Part shown: piece by piece, positions 62,150 through 64,000 of the stretch | Layout of the letters: each line of letters begins with the position of its first letter | Numbering within the stretch: position 1 is the first letter of the stretch | Assembly: GCF_040939455.1 (NCBI RefSeq) | Contig: NC_134108.1 | Location: 12,553,501 to 12,617,500, forward strand | DNA length: 64,000 bases | Origin: Microcebus murinus | Lineage: Eukaryota; Chordata; Mammalia; Primates; Cheirogaleidae | Reading direction: 5' to 3' | The notes under the pieces: generated by a model | What the model saw: the letters and a program-made list of their open reading frames with translations, nothing else | The model's database searches: none | What the model was told of the DNA's origin: nothing | Position numbers and translations under genes: made by a program

Positions 62150-62620
62150 CAAACTGTAGCTGACAGTTTTGCTGTAGCTAACTGTATATTTTGTTGTGAA
62201 TTATACAGTTCCCAACTCCCAGTGGCATATGGCATTAAGAATATTTTTTCTCACACATCTGCAGATGCACTGGTACAACTGTGCAATTTTGACTGGGTTC
62301 ACTCACATGTCTGGGAGTCGGTTGGGAGCTAGCTGACATTGGCTGGGCTTGGCAGGATATCTCTGCTTCCCTCTGCAGGCCTGGCCTTCTCAGATGTGCC
62401 GCATCTTAGTCTGAGACACAAAGGGCAAATCCAAACACACAAGCACACATGGAGGCCCTGCTTGCATCCCACCTGTTAATGTTCTCCCACATGGCTGAGC
62501 TTCTTCAAGGAAATTTTGTACACAAATCAGGACTATCCAATGAAGCCAATAGGAACTACCATTTCTCATAGGAACTCTAGTTTTTGCAAAATCAAGTCTT
62601 GTTAACTAGAAGGGAATGCC
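62150..62620. repeat. Old interspersed repeat, family not resolved
   Basis: 'gggagctagctgacattggc', 'tgggcttggcaggatatctc', 'gcatcccacctgttaatgtt' and 'ctcccacatggctgagcttc' recall a mammal-wide medium-reiterated element. Less AT-rich than its flanks. I cannot name the family. Confidence 0.35.
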
Positions 62621-63319
62621 TATGCTCTTTGCTGTGATAAAAAAACAAAAAAAACCCATGCATTTGTGTATTCATTTAATAATTCTGTCAAGTTAATCTT
62701 TGCAGATTTTCTTTATAATCCTATTTCTAAATCACATGTAATCCATAAGTGAAGTTGTTTGCAAAGGGTATAAATTTGAATTTTGTCCTCACTGAACAAA
62801 GAGAAAAACCTTAGTTCTGTTATCGTTTTGTTCTAACATAGTCTCTCTCCCTTTCCTAGTGATTCATTTATATCTAAATATAAAAGTATGCATTTTTACT
62901 TTAGTGAGATTTTGAATTATGATCACCTCAATGACTCACCACTCATCTCTAGCAGAAGATAGGCAATTTTGGTTAAATCATTCCCAAAGTAATAAGACTA
63001 AAGACTTCTTTTCTGGCTTTCACAAAATCTAGAGGGACCTGACCTGCTAATGAAACACCATTTATGTAACAATCCCCGAGTCTCTTATAAGTGTTTCCAA
63101 TAAATAAAATTCAACGGCATTACAAAATGAAAAGTGCTGTCGTAAGAAAGTATGGTAAGAATGCTAAATGTGAGGGTTGTGTTAGTGTGTGTTTGTGTGG
63201 GTGTTGCCTTTTCTTACAATAATTATTGGGGATGGTAGACAATATTACATCTTTAAAAAATAATAATAACATAAGAGTACAAGTTAGAGGACGAGCTGAA
63301 AAAATATAGACACTTGTGT
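62621..63319. other. No gene; GT- and A-rich tracts
   Basis: A GT-rich stretch lies at 63175-63210 and a short (TAA)n at 63260-63271. Nothing else recognised. Confidence 0.45.
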
Positions 63320-63430
63320 GCTATTGGTATAAGTTTTAACTGGTGCAAACATTTTTGGGAGAAATGTGACAATGCTTAGTGAAATTAAGTATGAATTACT
63401 TTTATTTGAATATGAAGTTACAAGATTTAA
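63320..63430 (+). mobile_element. Possible L1M ORF2 scrap
   Basis: 'gtgtgctattggtataagtt', 'ttaactggtgcaaacatttt' and 'tgggagaaatgtgacaatgc' have the order of an L1M ORF2 segment. Short and diverged. Confidence 0.4.
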
Positions 63431-64000
63431 AAATACATGCAGTTTAGGGAAGGTTGGGTTTTATTGGTCAGAAATAAAATGTATTATAACAAATAAGCAA
63501 ATTTGTTATATTCCAAACTAAGGATATTATTCCCAGTAGCTCTACTTACAGTAGCCTCTCTTTATGTATATAACACTATAATAGCAATAACTGTATGCAA
63601 ATGAAATAAATAACAGTTGAGGCCAAAAAAAAGATTCACTTATGAATTCTAAATTAGAGATAGTATTGTAGGCAAAAAGGCTTAGATAGTAAATTAAAAT
63701 AATTTCCCAAACCTGAATACACAAAAATATTTTGAACATGATGCATTCCCGGCAGGATCAAAATTGTTATTGATCTATTAATATATTGCCTCACTTGTTC
63801 TTCTAGATACCCTGAAACAGAGTAACAAACTCAATTTTTTATGTGGGCCAAGCTGATAACACATGAGTGTGGCCAGATTGAATGCTATCGCAAGAACACA
63901 AGCTCCTTTTCAAAGATGCAGCTGCTACTCAGGAACAGCGTTTTTCTTGCCACAAAGGAATAAAGACCCAGTAGGCTGGGTTTTGAAGTTTTCAAGAAGA
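63431..64000. other. No gene or repeat recognised
   Basis: The window ends in unassigned sequence. The last 200 bp are less AT-rich, but no exon can be supported. Confidence 0.45.

Noticed and set aside
63780..64000. Terminal less AT-rich stretch as an exon
   Set aside because: There is no open frame of useful length and no clear splice-site pair, and the window ends before context can be judged.

Overview
The window is mammalian nuclear DNA, AT-rich and without any protein-coding gene that I can support. Several repeats place it in a strepsirrhine primate, most likely a lemur. Two Alu copies on the minus strand (50484-50784 and 60471-60773) have the strepsirrhine form of the left arm, and the second also carries the AT-rich insertion in the middle linker that I know from lemur Alus. 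Two L1 3' ends (30820-31160 plus, 56186-56371 minus) match the strepsirrhine L1 3' UTR and not the anthropoid one. The species call is inference. No open reading frame exceeds 151 codons, and the longest are pieces of dead transposons, so I read the window as intergenic or deep intronic sequence.

Layout. 1-2860: no recognised repeat. 2864-3530: MaLR solo LTR (MLT1 type) and a MIR. 3943-4029: a short mariner-like hairpin element directly beside the insertion point of the largest element, a near full-length L1 on the minus strand (4040-9481) flanked by a 9-bp duplication. 9800-14760: DNA transposon pieces, MIRs and an L2 split by an AluJ. 16980-20300: an MER3-like hAT, simple repeats, a MIR, the relic of a hAT transposase gene (about 18600-19720) and an antisense MLT1 piece. 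21181-21439: a small hAT element with a perfect 8-bp duplication. 22290-25500: L1M pieces around a 310-bp palindromic AT-rich tract (23995-24315). 26385-28650: two LTR/ERV segments. 30820-32290: strepsirrhine L1 end plus older L1 pieces. 34175-36010: Tigger1 end and an L1M ORF1 segment. 37385-41030: antisense L1M, then an MLT1 LTR with its MaLR interior. 44120-45690: Tigger2-like end, an ERV segment with a MER2-like element inside it, an LTR-like piece and a MIR. 46940-51345: L1M pieces, a Tigger-type end, a MIR with an expanded T run, and an Alu inside an L1M fragment. 56165-57200: young L1 end inserted in an old L1. 58441-58646: a foldback hAT-like element. 60471-60773: a lemur-type Alu. 61000-64000: mostly unassigned.

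Nothing here works together as a gene system. The record is one of successive transposon insertions: old L2, MIR and MaLR first, then Tigger/hAT elements and L1M, then AluJ, then strepsirrhine Alu and L1. The observations most worth a second look are the palindromic AT-rich tract, the two hairpin-forming DNA transposons, and the hAT transposase relic. I did not find a convincing undescribed biological system. Family names were recognised from memory without a database search, so subfamily labels are approximate.
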